The notes below the pieces were generated by a model that was not told the DNA's origin, did not search any database, and saw only the letters and a list, made by a program, of their open reading frames with translations. Positions 7,894 to 17,543 of a DNA stretch of 38,808 bases are shown piece after piece. Within the stretch, counting starts at the first letter, position 1. Each line of letters opens with the position of its first letter. The translations under genes and the position numbers were made by a program. The stretch lies in the NCBI GenBank assembly GCA_002328185.1, contig DCWQ01000055.1:1-38808 (forward strand), written 5' to 3'. This stretch comes from Dehalococcoidia bacterium UBA2158 (GTDB lineage: Bacteria > Chloroflexota > Dehalococcoidia > Lucifugimonadales > UBA3495).

Positions 7894-10403
7894 CTCGCCC
7901 TCCGTCTGATCACCGCCCAGAGCATGGGCAGCCTCAATCTTTGCCAGGCTACCGTCAGCAGGCGTTGCTCGCTGGCCGTGGACTTCTTGTTGCCGTAACG
8001 GTTGCGGACGTACGCCGCAACTATGATGGAGACTGTGGTCTCCTGGGCCGGCAGTACCTGCTGCAGCCGGTTTTCGAACTGATATGGGGTCTGAAATTCC
8101 GACGGCCCGGCCGCGGCCAGCGCGGCCAGCGTGCTCATGCGCTGGAAGGCGACTTTGGGGTTGCCCGACGCCGCCAGGAACCTTATCCAAAGCAAGTGGG
8201 CCGATCCGCCAACAACGGCCAGTCCGGCCAGCACACCAAGGATCCAAGGCCAGAGACCAAAGATGAAACTCCCATCCTCGTTGCCGAAATCGAATTGGAG
8301 GTCCGAGGGTGTCACTTGCGGGTTGGAACAACTTTCGAGGCCGTCAAAGCACTCATCGTCAAAGGCTTCGATGTCTACCGCTCCCGGTGCTCCGATCAAC
8401 GGAGTCTCTTGCTCCGACTGATAGATGCCCGGCAGTGATTCCCCGGGAGTCGGTTCAAAGGCGATCCAACCGAATGCGGGGAAATAGACCTCCACCCACG
8501 CATGGCTATGACTATCGGTGACGGAGAAGATTTCTTGCTCACCAACCCTGTCACCGGTGGTATAGCCCACGGCCAACCTGGCTGGGACGCCCACCGTCCG
8601 CAGCATGACGGCCATAGTGGAACCGAAATACTCACTGTAGCCCTGCCCCAGGGTGAACAGGAAGTGGTCCACGCCGTCGACGTTGTATGGAGGAGGGTCG
8701 ACCCTGAGATTGTAGCGGAACCCGGATTTTAAGAACTGCTCCACGGCGGTGGCCTTGTCGTACGGAGTCCCGACTCCGGATGTCACCCTGGAAGACAGTG
8801 CCCTCACCCGCTCCGGCAGGTCAAGGGGCAGTTGTAGGTACCGCTGTGACACCCAAGCCGGGTACGTGGTGCTGGCGGCGCGCAACTCTGTTGGCCCGGC
8901 CAAAGAGATCGCCGAAGTCACTTCATAAGGGTCTCCAATCTTGAACTTGCCGCCGGGGCTGGTGACCGACAAGACCTCGGGTATGGCCGGCAGAGCTTCC
9001 GTTATCTGTACTTTCTTGGCCCGACCGTTCTCCCTGTCCACTTTATCCAATCGGAACTGGGCTGGGAGAGATTGTTCCAACTGCCGGTCTGCGACGAAGG
9101 GGCCGCCTCGTTCGATGATCTCAGCCAGACCGTCTCTCACCTCTCTGAGATAACTGGGGACCAGCGACCCTTGCTGTAACTGGTCCAAATCTATGGTGAA
9201 GACCGGCGAGGCCTGGGTTTCGATCATTACGTCGCGGTTGACCTCCAGCACCTGGTCACCGGAGAACAGTTTCTTGGAGGCATACAGCGGAGTCACGATG
9301 TAGGTGACCTCCGTGCGCTGTCGGTCAACCACATCCAGGGAGAACTCGGGGGTATATCCGATCGGCTCGGTTATCGTGTGCTCCGACAGCCAACCCTTGC
9401 CGTTGTAGGTGCTGTAAGTCCTGGCCTTCCAATACAGTTCCGTGGGTGAGTCCACCCACAAGACCTGGGTTGTGGTGGGGTAGATGCTCCCCTGCAGGGC
9501 CAGTACGTTGCCCCAGATGCGGAAGCCCATTGGGCGGCGAGCGGGCAGGCCGGCGAACAGCCGGTTGAAGTCGTCTTCCATGGTTTCTATTGGATTGCGC
9601 ATGGACTCATAGGCGTCGTTGGCCACACTCCATTTGGGCGCCACGGGTAGCATGAACGCCACAAAAATGACTATGACCGTTAAGGCCAAACTATCGGATA
9701 AAGACAACCCGGCCAGGTGGTCGTCAACCTTGACTGCGCGCCGTTCCCATTCGTGTTTGCGCCTGATCGCCTGGATCCGGGCGACGAGCAGCAGGGCGCT
9801 GAACAGGTAGAAACCCAGGTGCAACGAAGTGTTGGGCGGGAGGAAGGTGAGATTGGAAACGAGACCAATGCCGCCCAGGACGAACACGCCCCAGAAATTG
9901 CCGTAACGCAAGAACAGCCATGCGCCAAGGAAGCCCGTCAGCCATGTCGCCGTCATCAATACGAAGGAGAATGGCAGGCCGTCGATGTTGATCGATCCAG
10001 AACGTGCCGCGTCCAGCCAAAGGTCCAGGCGCTCCAAGACCTCTGCAGTGCCGTCGACGGCCACCCCGGCTAGGGTGAAGTTTGAAAGCTGCCAAAGGAT
10101 GACTGCCAATCCCACGGCCAACCCAACCGGTATCAGGGCGATGGACCAGACCGGTATCCGGTACAGAATCAGCCCGGTCACCATGGCCAGGAACAAAAGC
10201 GCCACCAGATTCGGCGTGGCCACCCAGTCGGCTTGCTCTACCGACTGGACAACAACCACCAGGTTGATGACCATCAGGATTCCGGCGATCCAGCCTTCGG
10301 TTGGCCGCAGGGTGCGCTCCAGCCCTGCGACACCGTTGCGGATGAAATCGAGGTCTATCCCTTGGCGGATGGACTCGCCGGTCCGCAGCGCTTCGGAGTT
10401 CAT
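7890..10403 (-). CDS. TgpA-like transglutaminase-domain membrane protein with Cys-to-Ser active site
   Basis: An 837-residue protein of the DUF3488/TgpA-transglutaminase type. The first ~220 residues hold several membrane segments, one more membrane segment lies near residue 280, followed by an extracytoplasmic region, a transglutaminase-like core, another membrane segment (PWILGVLAGLAVVGGSAHLL) and a cytoplasmic tail. In the core the usual catalytic Cys in G-Y/D-C-x-x-F is Ser590 (codon AGT at 8634-8636) in GYSEYFGS; the His is kept as His634 in SHAWVEV, and the acidic residue is Glu650 in FEPTPG. The start is the ATG at 10403, which overlaps the DUF58 stop (ATGA). With moxR and DUF58 it forms the widespread moxR-DUF58-transglutaminase cluster, of unclear role at the cell envelope. 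Confidence 0.9.
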   Translation of the reverse strand: MNSEALRTGESIRQGIDLDFIRNGVAGLERTLRPTEGWIAGILMVINLVVVVQSVEQADWVATPNLVALLFLAMVTGLILYRIPVWSIALIPVGLAVGLAVILWQLSNFTLAGVAVDGTAEVLERLDLWLDAARSGSINIDGLPFSFVLMTATWLTGFLGAWLFLRYGNFWGVFVLGGIGLVSNLTFLPPNTSLHLGFYLFSALLLVARIQAIRRKHEWERRAVKVDDHLAGLSLSDSLALTVIVIFVAFMLPVAPKWSVANDAYESMRNPIETMEDDFNRLFAGLPARRPMGFRIWGNVLALQGSIYPTTTQVLWVDSPTELYWKARTYSTYNGKGWLSEHTITEPIGYTPEFSLDVVDRQRTEVTYIVTPLYASKKLFSGDQVLEVNRDVMIETQASPVFTIDLDQLQQGSLVPSYLREVRDGLAEIIERGGPFVADRQLEQSLPAQFRLDKVDRENGRAKKVQITEALPAIPEVLSVTSPGGKFKIGDPYEVTSAISLAGPTELRAASTTYPAWVSQRYLQLPLDLPERVRALSSRVTSGVGTPYDKATAVEQFLKSGFRYNLRVDPPPYNVDGVDHFLFTLGQGYSEYFGSTMAVMLRTVGVPARLAVGYTTGDRVGEQEIFSVTDSHSHAWVEVYFPAFGWIAFEPTPGESLPGIYQSEQETPLIGAPGAVDIEAFDDECFDGLESCSNPQVTPSDLQFDFGNEDGSFIFGLWPWILGVLAGLAVVGGSAHLLWIRFLAASGNPKVAFQRMSTLAALAAAGPSEFQTPYQFENRLQQVLPAQETTVSIIVAAYVRNRYGNKKSTASEQRLLTVAWQRLRLPMLWAVIRRRAR

Positions 10404-11665
10404 TCGTTGTCTCCGGTTACGCCGGCCAGGGCCGCGCCACCAACCCAACTCCGGGGAATCTCCCGCACTGGCGTCTGAAGAGTTTGGTTCAACACGTCAC
10501 CCTGGCGCACGATATAGGTCGGGATCAGATTGGCGCTCAGCGCTTCCAATGGGACGTTCATATTGGTCGGCGAACCGAAACTGGACCGGTCTACCAATAC
10601 AACCGCCACCTCAACTCCCTGGAGGCGGAGGTAGGTTAGCGGCGCCACCCACTCGGTTTCCACGGACGGAGTCACCACCGTCAGCGTATTGTATTGGTTT
10701 AGATGGGTGCGCACGTCGTAGATGAAATCTTGTAGCGGGCGTTGGCCGTGGGCCCGCACCTCGGCGAGGGTTTCCATGAGCCGGCCACGCTGCTCCGGGC
10801 TGCTGTCGGGCCGGAATATATGCTCCTGATCGGCGTTGGCCGCCAGACCCACGGGCATGGTCTGGTCCATGAGGCGGTCGACGATTGACGCGGCCACAGT
10901 CACCGATAATTCCTCGGTGTTGTTCACGTCGTCGATCTCAACCCCGTAGTGGGCGGTGTGGTCCATGTCCAGCAGCACCCACGCCTCCGCTGACAGCCCC
11001 ATATCGAACTCTTTGACCATCAACTCGCCCATGCGGGCAGTATACGGCCAGTGGATGCGGCGCATGCTGTCGCCTTCCACGTAGGAGCGGATGGAAGAAA
11101 CTTCGGTGGTTATCTGCTCCCAGTGGCGCGTTGCCCGGCTATCGCTAGGCAAACCGGCAAACCTGGCGTCCAGGTTGGGCAGCGGCTCCACGGTGGGAAA
11201 GACGATGTACGGATGCGGGTCCAAGAAGTCCCGGCGCAGGCGGAACAATCCAAAGGGGTCCTGGCTGATCAGCCTGACCTGCCCTGACCGGTATACACCC
11301 CGTTTGGCCAGGTAGGTGCGGATGCGCCAACTTCGTATCTGATCTCGGACCAGCGCTAGGCCCCGGCCACTGGTACTGGCCGACGGGCCGGTGGCTTCCG
11401 CGACTTCAAGCCACGACTTGGGCAATCTGGTGTGGTTGACGATGGACACTTGCCCGGCAAGGTAACTGCCTACTAGGCCGCGGTTGGCGTCCCTGGTGAC
11501 GCTCAGGTCGATGCCACGGAGGTTCAGCCAGGCCCACACGAACCCGATGCCGGTGAGCAGTAGCAAGACATAAAGGAATCTGAAGAAGAAATCGAAGCCG
11601 GTGCCAAAGGCGTAGAAACCCACCACCAGCGATAGCGCCACCATACCGATGAACCGCCTATTCAT
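10400..11665 (-). CDS. DUF58 domain-containing protein
   Basis: A 421-residue protein. Two membrane segments make up the first ~50 residues (VALSLVVGFYAFGTG; FLYVLLLLTGIGFVWAW), followed by a beta-rich region with the QDPFGLFRLRR block and the DUF58 core including EGDSMRRIHWPYTARMGELMVKEFD, then a vWA-like half beginning at VLLDMDHTAHYG. This is the usual partner of MoxR ATPases. It starts 58 bp after moxR and its stop overlaps the transglutaminase start by four bases. Confidence 0.92.
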   Translation of the reverse strand: MNRRFIGMVALSLVVGFYAFGTGFDFFFRFLYVLLLLTGIGFVWAWLNLRGIDLSVTRDANRGLVGSYLAGQVSIVNHTRLPKSWLEVAEATGPSASTSGRGLALVRDQIRSWRIRTYLAKRGVYRSGQVRLISQDPFGLFRLRRDFLDPHPYIVFPTVEPLPNLDARFAGLPSDSRATRHWEQITTEVSSIRSYVEGDSMRRIHWPYTARMGELMVKEFDMGLSAEAWVLLDMDHTAHYGVEIDDVNNTEELSVTVAASIVDRLMDQTMPVGLAANADQEHIFRPDSSPEQRGRLMETLAEVRAHGQRPLQDFIYDVRTHLNQYNTLTVVTPSVETEWVAPLTYLRLQGVEVAVVLVDRSSFGSPTNMNVPLEALSANLIPTYIVRQGDVLNQTLQTPVREIPRSWVGGAALAGVTGDNE

Positions 11666-11723
11666 AAAGGCTATCTAGAGTTATAGCACGGGTTGCGGCG
11701 GTCGAATGCTGCGGCATGGGAAT

Positions 11724-12695
11724 TTACTGGCTAACTACTGGCCATTGGTTCGCGCCGGGGACTGCCACCGATTCTAGAAGGCCATCGATAACCTGCAAGG
11801 TCTGTAGGCCTCGCATGCGGGCGGCTGGGGACAGGATCATTCGGTGGGCGAGCACGGCGTGGGCAAGTTCCTGAACGTCGTCCGGAATCACGTAGTCGCG
11901 GTCCCGCATGATGGCCATGCCCCGCACGGCTCGGAACATGCCCAAAGATGCCCGCGGTGAAGCGCCTAAAGAGACGTCTTTGTGAATCCGCGTCGCCTTG
12001 ATCAGGCTGACGATGTACTCCCGCACAGCAGAGTCCACATAGACATTCTTGGAAGCATCCTGCAGCTTGAGCACGTCTTCCGGCGTGACGACTGCCTCCA
12101 GCTCGTCTATGGGATGGGTTTGTTCTTGTTGCTCGATCACCGATAGTTCTTCGGCGAAGCTGGGGTACCCCAGGCTGATGCGCATCAAGAACCGGTCAAG
12201 TTGGGCTTCGGGGAGAGGGAAGGTCCCTTCATATTCGATGGGGTTCTGGGTGGCCATGACCACGAACGGCCTTTCCAGCGGGCGGGTCACCCCGTCCACC
12301 GACACCTGCAACTCCTCCATGGCCTCCAGCAGAGCGGACTGAGTCTTGGGCGTGGCGCGGTTGATCTCGTCCACCAACACCACCTGCGCCATCACCGGCC
12401 CCGGCCGAAACTGAAATTGTCCGTTGCTCTGGTTGTAGATGGAAACGCCGACGATGTCGCTGGGCAACAGGTCGGGGGTGAACTGGATGCGCTTGAAGGA
12501 GCAGCCGATGGACGCCGAGATGCTCTTGGCCAACATGGTCTTGCCGACCCCGGGGACGTCCTCGATGAGAATGTGCCCTTGGGCGATGACGGCGGCCAGG
12601 GCCCGTTCGATAACGGACTCTTTACCGACGATCACCTTTGAAACGTTCTGGACGATTTCCCGGGCTATGTTGGTGGCCGACTGAGTCTCTTTCAA
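11724..12695 (-). CDS. MoxR-family AAA ATPase
   Basis: A chaperone-like AAA+ ATPase. Walker A is DVPGVGKT, Walker B is VVLVDEINRA, sensor 1 lies in VMATQNPIEYEGTFPLPEAQLDRF, and the C-terminal lid has the SLGASPRASL block typical of MoxR. I favour the TTG at 12695 (323 aa, beginning MKETQSA), preceded by GGAGAGG. The longer frame to TTG 12755 would start immediately at an extended -10 box and has no ribosome binding site. It is the first gene of the moxR-DUF58-transglutaminase-ogt-hydrolase run. Confidence 0.93.
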   Translation of the reverse strand: MKETQSATNIAREIVQNVSKVIVGKESVIERALAAVIAQGHILIEDVPGVGKTMLAKSISASIGCSFKRIQFTPDLLPSDIVGVSIYNQSNGQFQFRPGPVMAQVVLVDEINRATPKTQSALLEAMEELQVSVDGVTRPLERPFVVMATQNPIEYEGTFPLPEAQLDRFLMRISLGYPSFAEELSVIEQQEQTHPIDELEAVVTPEDVLKLQDASKNVYVDSAVREYIVSLIKATRIHKDVSLGASPRASLGMFRAVRGMAIMRDRDYVIPDDVQELAHAVLAHRMILSPAARMRGLQTLQVIDGLLESVAVPGANQWPVVSQ

Positions 12696-12755
12696 CTGCC
12701 TCTCCGATCGTTGGCTGCAGGCTGGAATAAGACTGGACCCATAGCTGACAGCCAA

Positions 12756-12764
12756 ATTCTATCA
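12756..12764 (-). promoter_or_regulatory. Extended -10 of the moxR operon
   Basis: On the minus strand TGATAGAAT fits an extended -10 (TGn plus TAGAAT). No good -35 is seen at normal spacing. The predicted transcript start is about seven bases downstream, before the preferred moxR start at 12695. Confidence 0.4.
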
Positions 12765-12997
12765 CAGCAGATAACAGCAAGCTCCGGAGGCCGTTTTACG
12801 ACGCCGGTTGGCCCGCCCTATCGTCTGAAATTGTGCTCATGTAAGGTAATTTAAGTACGGATCACCGAAGGTATCGGTTCAAATAAATCCGTATGCCGGT
12901 CCAACCCGTAAAATTTACTGACACTTAGACTACACCGGCCAAGTCTCTAACGTAGCCCAACAGGCGTGGACCTCGGGGCCTAGGCTTTTGGACGGAT

Positions 12998-14254
12998 ATG
13001 CCGGAAACGCCTTTTAAAGACCTTGTCATCAAGCCCCGATTTAGATTGCCGCTCTTGGCTTCGGTAGTAGTTGGGCTGGTTCTCTTGGTGCTTACCTGCG
13101 GAGGGTCTGATTCGGGTGAGATAACGGCCTAGAGGCGCTTCGCAATAGCTATTCCTCAACCGTCGCGTACCTCAGGTAACCGCCGCCCCGGTGAACGTAA
13201 ACCGGGAGATCGGCGGTGAAGTGGGAGGCCTTGCCCCTGAGTTCGGCGGAATCGTCGCTGGGATCAACGGAGACCCCTAACCATGGAGGAACTATGGAGA
13301 AAAGTCGGATCGCTCGATTTCTGGACCTACACCTGTGTCAACCGCATCCGGACATAGCCCTTCTTGAAGCAGTGGAACTCCCGGCACGCCGATGACGGAC
13401 TTGTGATCGGGAGCGTCCATACCCCCCCGAATTTGTGTTCGAGAAGGACTACGATAACGTGGTCGAAGCCACGAAACTCAACGCCCTGGATTGGACCATG
13501 GCCCAGGACAACGACTTCGTTACCTGGCGCTGCTACAGGAACCGGTTTTGGCCAGCCAAATACCTCATCGACAAGGACGGCGTGGCCGGTACGCCCAATT
13601 TGGCGAAGGCGGTTACGGCGAGACAGAGGACGTGATTCGCGAACTGCTTGCCGAGGCCGACTCGGCATTCTCGGATAGTAGCCTGCCGCTTCCCAAGGAC
13701 TGGACCATCGACCTCGCTTTCTTGGTGGCCCGGAACGCCGGGGTCGCCAGGGAACTTTACGGCGGCTACCACAACGAAAGCGACCTGGTCTATGCCCGAG
13801 GTGGTTACGTCCGGCAGGTCCATTACTTCGAGAACAAAGACCAGGTGTCCATCTTCGCCATAACCGAAGACAAGCGGCCCCATAGATCTACTTCGAGGGC
13901 GATTAGCACATCGGGCCCGAGAGTTCAACCCACGGCAGGAAGACCGAATCGTTTGAAGACTTCCTGGCCCTGGTCTACTCGGCCACCTCGGTGAACGCGG
14001 TGCTGACTTCTGACTCCGGGGAGCCGTACAAGGTGCGCATCGCGGTGAACGACGAGTTCCTCACCGAGAAGAACAAAGGCACTGGCATCATCATCGGCGA
14101 CAACGAAAGCTATCTTTGGGTTACAACTCCCAGCCTCTATAATGTGATTAGCAACAATTCATACGTCCGGCGGGGAAACCTCAAGATATCGTCAAATTCA
14201 CGGGACTTTGGGCTCTTCGCTTTCACGTTCGGAGTCTACGCTTACGGCCCTTAG
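12998..14254 (+). pseudogene. Decayed DipZ-like thioredoxin lipoprotein (paralogue of the next gene)
   Basis: The pieces, in order, match the intact gene at 14282-15382. A lipoprotein signal peptide comes first (12998-13132; lipobox VLTC), ending in TAG. Next is LAPEFGGI..INGDPLT then, after frameshifts, FWTYTCVNRIRT followed by a stop near 13355. Then come VHTPPN and EKDYDNVVEATKLNALDW in different frames, FWPAKYLIDKDG, RELYGGYHNES and a final block from about 13991 (NAVLTSDSGEPYKVRI through FAFTFGVYAYGP). The second Cys of the redox CxxC is Arg (CVNR). At least one in-frame stop and several frame changes show that it cannot make the full protein. Confidence 0.88.
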
Positions 14255-14281
14255 CGACCCAGTTCAAATTGGATTTAACCC

Positions 14282-15382
14282 TTGGTTAGTACAACATTCG
14301 CATCCTCGGCCAAGCTGACCCTAGCCTCGCTGGCCGTCATCTCGATGGCCATTGCCTGCACCAGCTTCCAGGCGCCAGAGATCAAGGGCATCAAGGCTTG
14401 GATCAACAATGAACCTCTGACCATCGAAAAGCTTCGCGGCAATGTCGTATTGGTAGATTTCTGGACCTACTCCTGTGTTAATTGCATCCGTACTTTCCCG
14501 GCCCTCAAGCAATGGCACGCCAAATACGCTGATGACGGACTGGTGATCATCGGCGTTCATTCCCCCGAGTTTGAGTTCGAGAAAGATTACGACAACGTGC
14601 TGAAAGCCACTCAAGACAACGGCATCACCTGGCCGGTGGCCCAGGACAATGACTTTGAGACTTGGGACAATTACTCCAACCGGTTCTGGCCGGCCAAATA
14701 CTTGATAGATAAAGATGGGTTGGTCCAGTACACCCACTTCGGAGAAGGGGCCTACGACGAGACCGAGAAACAGATCAGGGACTTGCTCATCGACGCCGGG
14801 GCCAGCCTATCAGATACGCCTCTTGTTCCCATCGGCAATCAACAAGTGGACCAGAGTTTCTTCGACGCTGGCAGAGCGTCTGTAACCCGGGAGCTCTATG
14901 CCGGGTTCGTGCTGGCAGAACTGGGCGAATACGTCCGCCAAGAGGATTTCTTCAAGAACACAGGCTCAGTGGTGGAAATGAAGTCGGGGGGCGATTTCAA
15001 ACCCGGTGTGATCTACTTCGACGGCCAGTGGGTGGCGTGGCCAGAGCACACAAGCCATGGCCGCGACACAACCGGTTACGAAGATGCCCTCTCTCTGATC
15101 TATTCTGCACGCAGTCTGAACGTGGTCTTGAGCTCCGATTCCGGGGAACCATACAACGTGCGGATAAAAGTGAACGGAGAATTCTTAACCGAAGAAAATA
15201 AAGGCGCGGATGTAACCATCTCCGCCAACGGCGAAAGCCTACTGAACGTGATCGAGCCCAGGATGTATAGCGTGATCGAGGACCAGGCTTACACCAAGGA
15301 CAACCTCCTGACCATGAGCTCCAATTCAGATGACTTCAGTGTCTTTGCCTTCACATTTGGAGCTTACGAAAAAGGGCCATGA
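14282..15382 (+). CDS. DipZ-like thioredoxin-domain lipoprotein
   Basis: A 366-residue exported redox protein. The signal peptide ends in a lipobox with Cys26 (SMAIAC), so it is probably anchored to the membrane outer face. The TlpA/DipZ-like thioredoxin domain has WTYSCVNC with Cys65 and Cys68, then IGVHSPEFEFEKDYDNV, PVAQDNDFETWDNY and FWPAKYLIDKDG, all typical of the DipZ C-terminal domain. The last ~150 residues are the beta-sandwich-like DipZ extension (SGEPYNVRIKVNGEFL). No CcdA membrane domain is fused to it. The TTG start follows a stop in the same frame and has no clear ribosome binding site. Its stop overlaps the next start (ATGA). It lies directly behind a decayed copy of itself. 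Confidence 0.9.
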   Translation: MVSTTFASSAKLTLASLAVISMAIACTSFQAPEIKGIKAWINNEPLTIEKLRGNVVLVDFWTYSCVNCIRTFPALKQWHAKYADDGLVIIGVHSPEFEFEKDYDNVLKATQDNGITWPVAQDNDFETWDNYSNRFWPAKYLIDKDGLVQYTHFGEGAYDETEKQIRDLLIDAGASLSDTPLVPIGNQQVDQSFFDAGRASVTRELYAGFVLAELGEYVRQEDFFKNTGSVVEMKSGGDFKPGVIYFDGQWVAWPEHTSHGRDTTGYEDALSLIYSARSLNVVLSSDSGEPYNVRIKVNGEFLTEENKGADVTISANGESLLNVIEPRMYSVIEDQAYTKDNLLTMSSNSDDFSVFAFTFGAYEKGP

Positions 15383-16344
15383 AGAACATCATCGAAAGAA
15401 TCCTAACCTGCGCAATCCTCCCCCCGCTGGCAAAATCCCGGCTGGTTATCCCGGCGTTGGCCACGGTTGTCTTGGTCGTGGTAGTGGCATGCGGCCCCTC
15501 GGCAGCGCCCACGGCGATCCCCCAGGCAACCGCAGACCCCACCGCCATAACCCCCATCCTGGCCACCACCGTTCTCGAGGTCGGAGAGCAACGCTTGGCA
15601 TTTCTGCTGACCACGTCCAAGGTCTTGATCAAAGCGCCCACGGCCTTGGTCACGCCCGTATTCTTGGACGGCGCTTATGGTACTGTTCCAGGCCCAACCA
15701 TGGAGGCGGTCTTCAATCTGTGGCCCTACGGCGTACGCGGATCCTACAGTTCCTATACCAACTTCGACCAAGCCGGGCGGTGGCGTGTGGATGTCCAAGT
15801 GGACAACCCGGAAGGTGTGGACGAGGTCCAGTTCGAAGTCGAAGTGATGGAGAAATCCCCCATCCCCGCCTTGGGAAGCAGGGCGCTCTTTAGCATCTCC
15901 AAAACCCTGGCCGGACACGGGGCCATCGAAGAGATAACCACCGATTACTCGCCCGACCCGGAGCTCTACCAGTTAACCATCAAAGAAGCCGTGGAGAACC
16001 CATTGCCTTCGGTGGTGGTGTTTGCCAGCCCGGCATTCTGCACCAGCCCTACCTGTGGGCCCCAGGTGGATACGGTTACCGAACTAAAAGAAAAGCACCC
16101 AAGAGCGGCCAATTACATCCATGTCGAGATCTACGACAACCCGGCTGAGATACAGGGAGACCTGGACCGGGCTGAGATATTCGGCGTGGTGAACGATTGG
16201 GGCCTGACGGCCAACGAAGATTATTTCAACGAGAGTTGGACGTTCATCATCGATGCCGAAGGGATGATCGACGACCGTTTTGAGGGCTTTGCCACCGTGG
16301 ACGAATTAGAAACCGCTCTTCTAAAGGTGCTTCCTAAGACCTAA
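15379..16344 (+). CDS. Thioredoxin-fold lipoprotein
   Basis: A 321-residue predicted lipoprotein: hydrophobic stretch LATVVLVVVVAC with lipid-bearing Cys38, then a low-complexity Ala/Pro/Thr linker. A beta-rich domain covers residues ~55-160. The C-terminal half looks like a thioredoxin fold: VVVFASPAFCTSPTCGPQVD supplies two cysteines spaced as CTSPTC, and WTFIIDAEGMIDDRFEGF matches the late strand pair. The spacing differs from classical CxxC. The ATG overlaps the upstream stop by four bases, so it is coupled to the DipZ-like gene; the two may act together in extracytoplasmic thiol or metal handling (inference). Confidence 0.82.
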   Translation: MKNIIERILTCAILPPLAKSRLVIPALATVVLVVVVACGPSAAPTAIPQATADPTAITPILATTVLEVGEQRLAFLLTTSKVLIKAPTALVTPVFLDGAYGTVPGPTMEAVFNLWPYGVRGSYSSYTNFDQAGRWRVDVQVDNPEGVDEVQFEVEVMEKSPIPALGSRALFSISKTLAGHGAIEEITTDYSPDPELYQLTIKEAVENPLPSVVVFASPAFCTSPTCGPQVDTVTELKEKHPRAANYIHVEIYDNPAEIQGDLDRAEIFGVVNDWGLTANEDYFNESWTFIIDAEGMIDDRFEGFATVDELETALLKVLPKT

Positions 16345-16367
16345 GTCGGCTCAGTCTCGCTTAGGTC
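16338..16367. terminator. Inverted repeat between convergent genes
   Basis: GACCTAAG (16338-16345) pairs perfectly with CTTAGGTC (16360-16367) around a 14-base loop, overlapping the stop of the thioredoxin lipoprotein and lying just before the LysR stop. There is no U-run, so termination is likely but not certain. Confidence 0.5.
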
Positions 16368-16373
16368 CGCACC

Positions 16374-17309
16374 CTACTCGACTTCTAGACCGTACTCGCC
16401 GTGTATGGGCATTTGGACTTTGTAGGTCTCCTGAAGTAGATTTAGGAACGCCATGACCACCGGCCCATGTCGCTGTCCACGGCGCAATAGCACATAGGTC
16501 GGCAACAATACGGGCGCCACATCGGCGACGGCAATCAGGGCCAACGAACCTGAATCCAGCTCTTTTCGCACTCCGCCCCGCGGCAGGAACGAGATGCCAA
16601 GACCCAATTCGACCATGTTCTTCGCCGCTTCGACGCTGTCCAGGTTCATCTCCACCTTGGGTGTAACGCCTGCTTCCCGGCTCAGCCGGTTGATGAACTG
16701 GAAATAGGATGATCCGGGGTCACCTGGGTCGTAGAGGATCAACGGCTCCAAAGCCACCTCGTGCATGCCTGCCACGCCCGCCTTGGCGAAGGGATGGTCA
16801 GGGTGCACCACCAGTACTGCCTCTTCGTCGTATAGGTGCAGGGCGTCAACGTCTGGGTGCTGCATGAACCGGGCCAGGCCCAACTGGACCTCTTCATCCA
16901 CCACCATCTGTAGCACGTCCGACGAGCCGCCAACCTTGATGTGGAGGTTGGCGTCGGGATAAAGATCGTGGAACTTTTGTAGGGTCTCGGGGAGAACGTA
17001 GGTGCCGATCACCCTGGCCGTGGCCATGTTCAGAATTCCCGACGAGGCCTGGCGGACGCTCTCCAAGACCTCCCTGCCGCGCCGCAGCGTTTCCATGGCT
17101 CGTTGGGCGAAGGGTAGAAAAGTCCGGCCCATGTCGGTCAACCGGACACCCCGGGCGTTGCGGTGGAAGAGGACTACGCCGACCTCGTCCTCCAGCGTCT
17201 GCACCCTGGCGCTCACCGAAGGCTGGGACACGCAGAGGGCGTCGGCTGCCCGGCGAAAGCTACCACGGCTCGCAGCCTCCAAAAAAGCTTCCAACTGAGG
17301 GAATTCCAT
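16374..17309 (-). CDS. LysR-family transcriptional regulator
   Basis: A 311-residue regulator. The N-terminal winged helix-turn-helix (residues 1-60, FRRAADALCVSQPSVSARVQTLED) is classical LysR, followed by LFHRNARGVRLTDMGRTFLPFAQ and the linker helix. The C-terminal ~220 residues are a periplasmic-binding-like effector domain. The ligand is not evident. It converges on the thioredoxin lipoproteins. Its target cannot be assigned, because its upstream side faces the globin gene, which runs on the same strand. Confidence 0.95.
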   Translation of the reverse strand: MEFPQLEAFLEAASRGSFRRAADALCVSQPSVSARVQTLEDEVGVVLFHRNARGVRLTDMGRTFLPFAQRAMETLRRGREVLESVRQASSGILNMATARVIGTYVLPETLQKFHDLYPDANLHIKVGGSSDVLQMVVDEEVQLGLARFMQHPDVDALHLYDEEAVLVVHPDHPFAKAGVAGMHEVALEPLILYDPGDPGSSYFQFINRLSREAGVTPKVEMNLDSVEAAKNMVELGLGISFLPRGGVRKELDSGSLALIAVADVAPVLLPTYVLLRRGQRHGPVVMAFLNLLQETYKVQMPIHGEYGLEVE

Positions 17310-17330
17310 TCCATCACCTTGAGCTGATAG

Positions 17331-17346
17331 TTGCGGTCCTCCGCAA
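17331..17346 (-). other. Small perfect hairpin upstream of the LysR start
   Basis: TTGCGG and CCGCAA form a 6-bp stem around TCCT, about 22 bases before the LysR ATG, in its presumed leader. It could be a leader hairpin or a half-site pair for autoregulation; nothing else supports a role. Confidence 0.3.
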
Positions 17347-17476
17347 CCCTAAAAAGCATAGCGGGACTGCCAATCTAAGGTACACCCAGTGATAGGTTTT
17401 GTATATCGGTTTTGCCAGAACGGGCTACTAATTTAATCACTGATCTACGCGTTGCAGAGCTCAAATCGCAAGAAAA

Positions 17477-17504
17477 TAGGCGGGCTACCTAGAAAGCCTG
17501 CCTA
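17477..17504 (-). terminator. Probable terminator of the globin gene
   Basis: Ten-base arms 17477-17486 and 17495-17504 pair with one A-C mismatch on the minus strand around an 8-base loop and are followed, reading leftward, by a TATTTTCTT tail. It lies about 40 bp downstream of the globin stop. Confidence 0.6.
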
Positions 17505-17543
17505 TCAAACAGGGCAATTGTGCCAATGGTCCGTTGTAGCTGT

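Noticed and set aside
7894..8331. N-terminal extension of ogt by about 146 residues
   Set aside because: It is the antisense-free overlapping frame of the transglutaminase gene on the same strand; the ATG at 7893 has its own ribosome binding site and an ATGA overlap.
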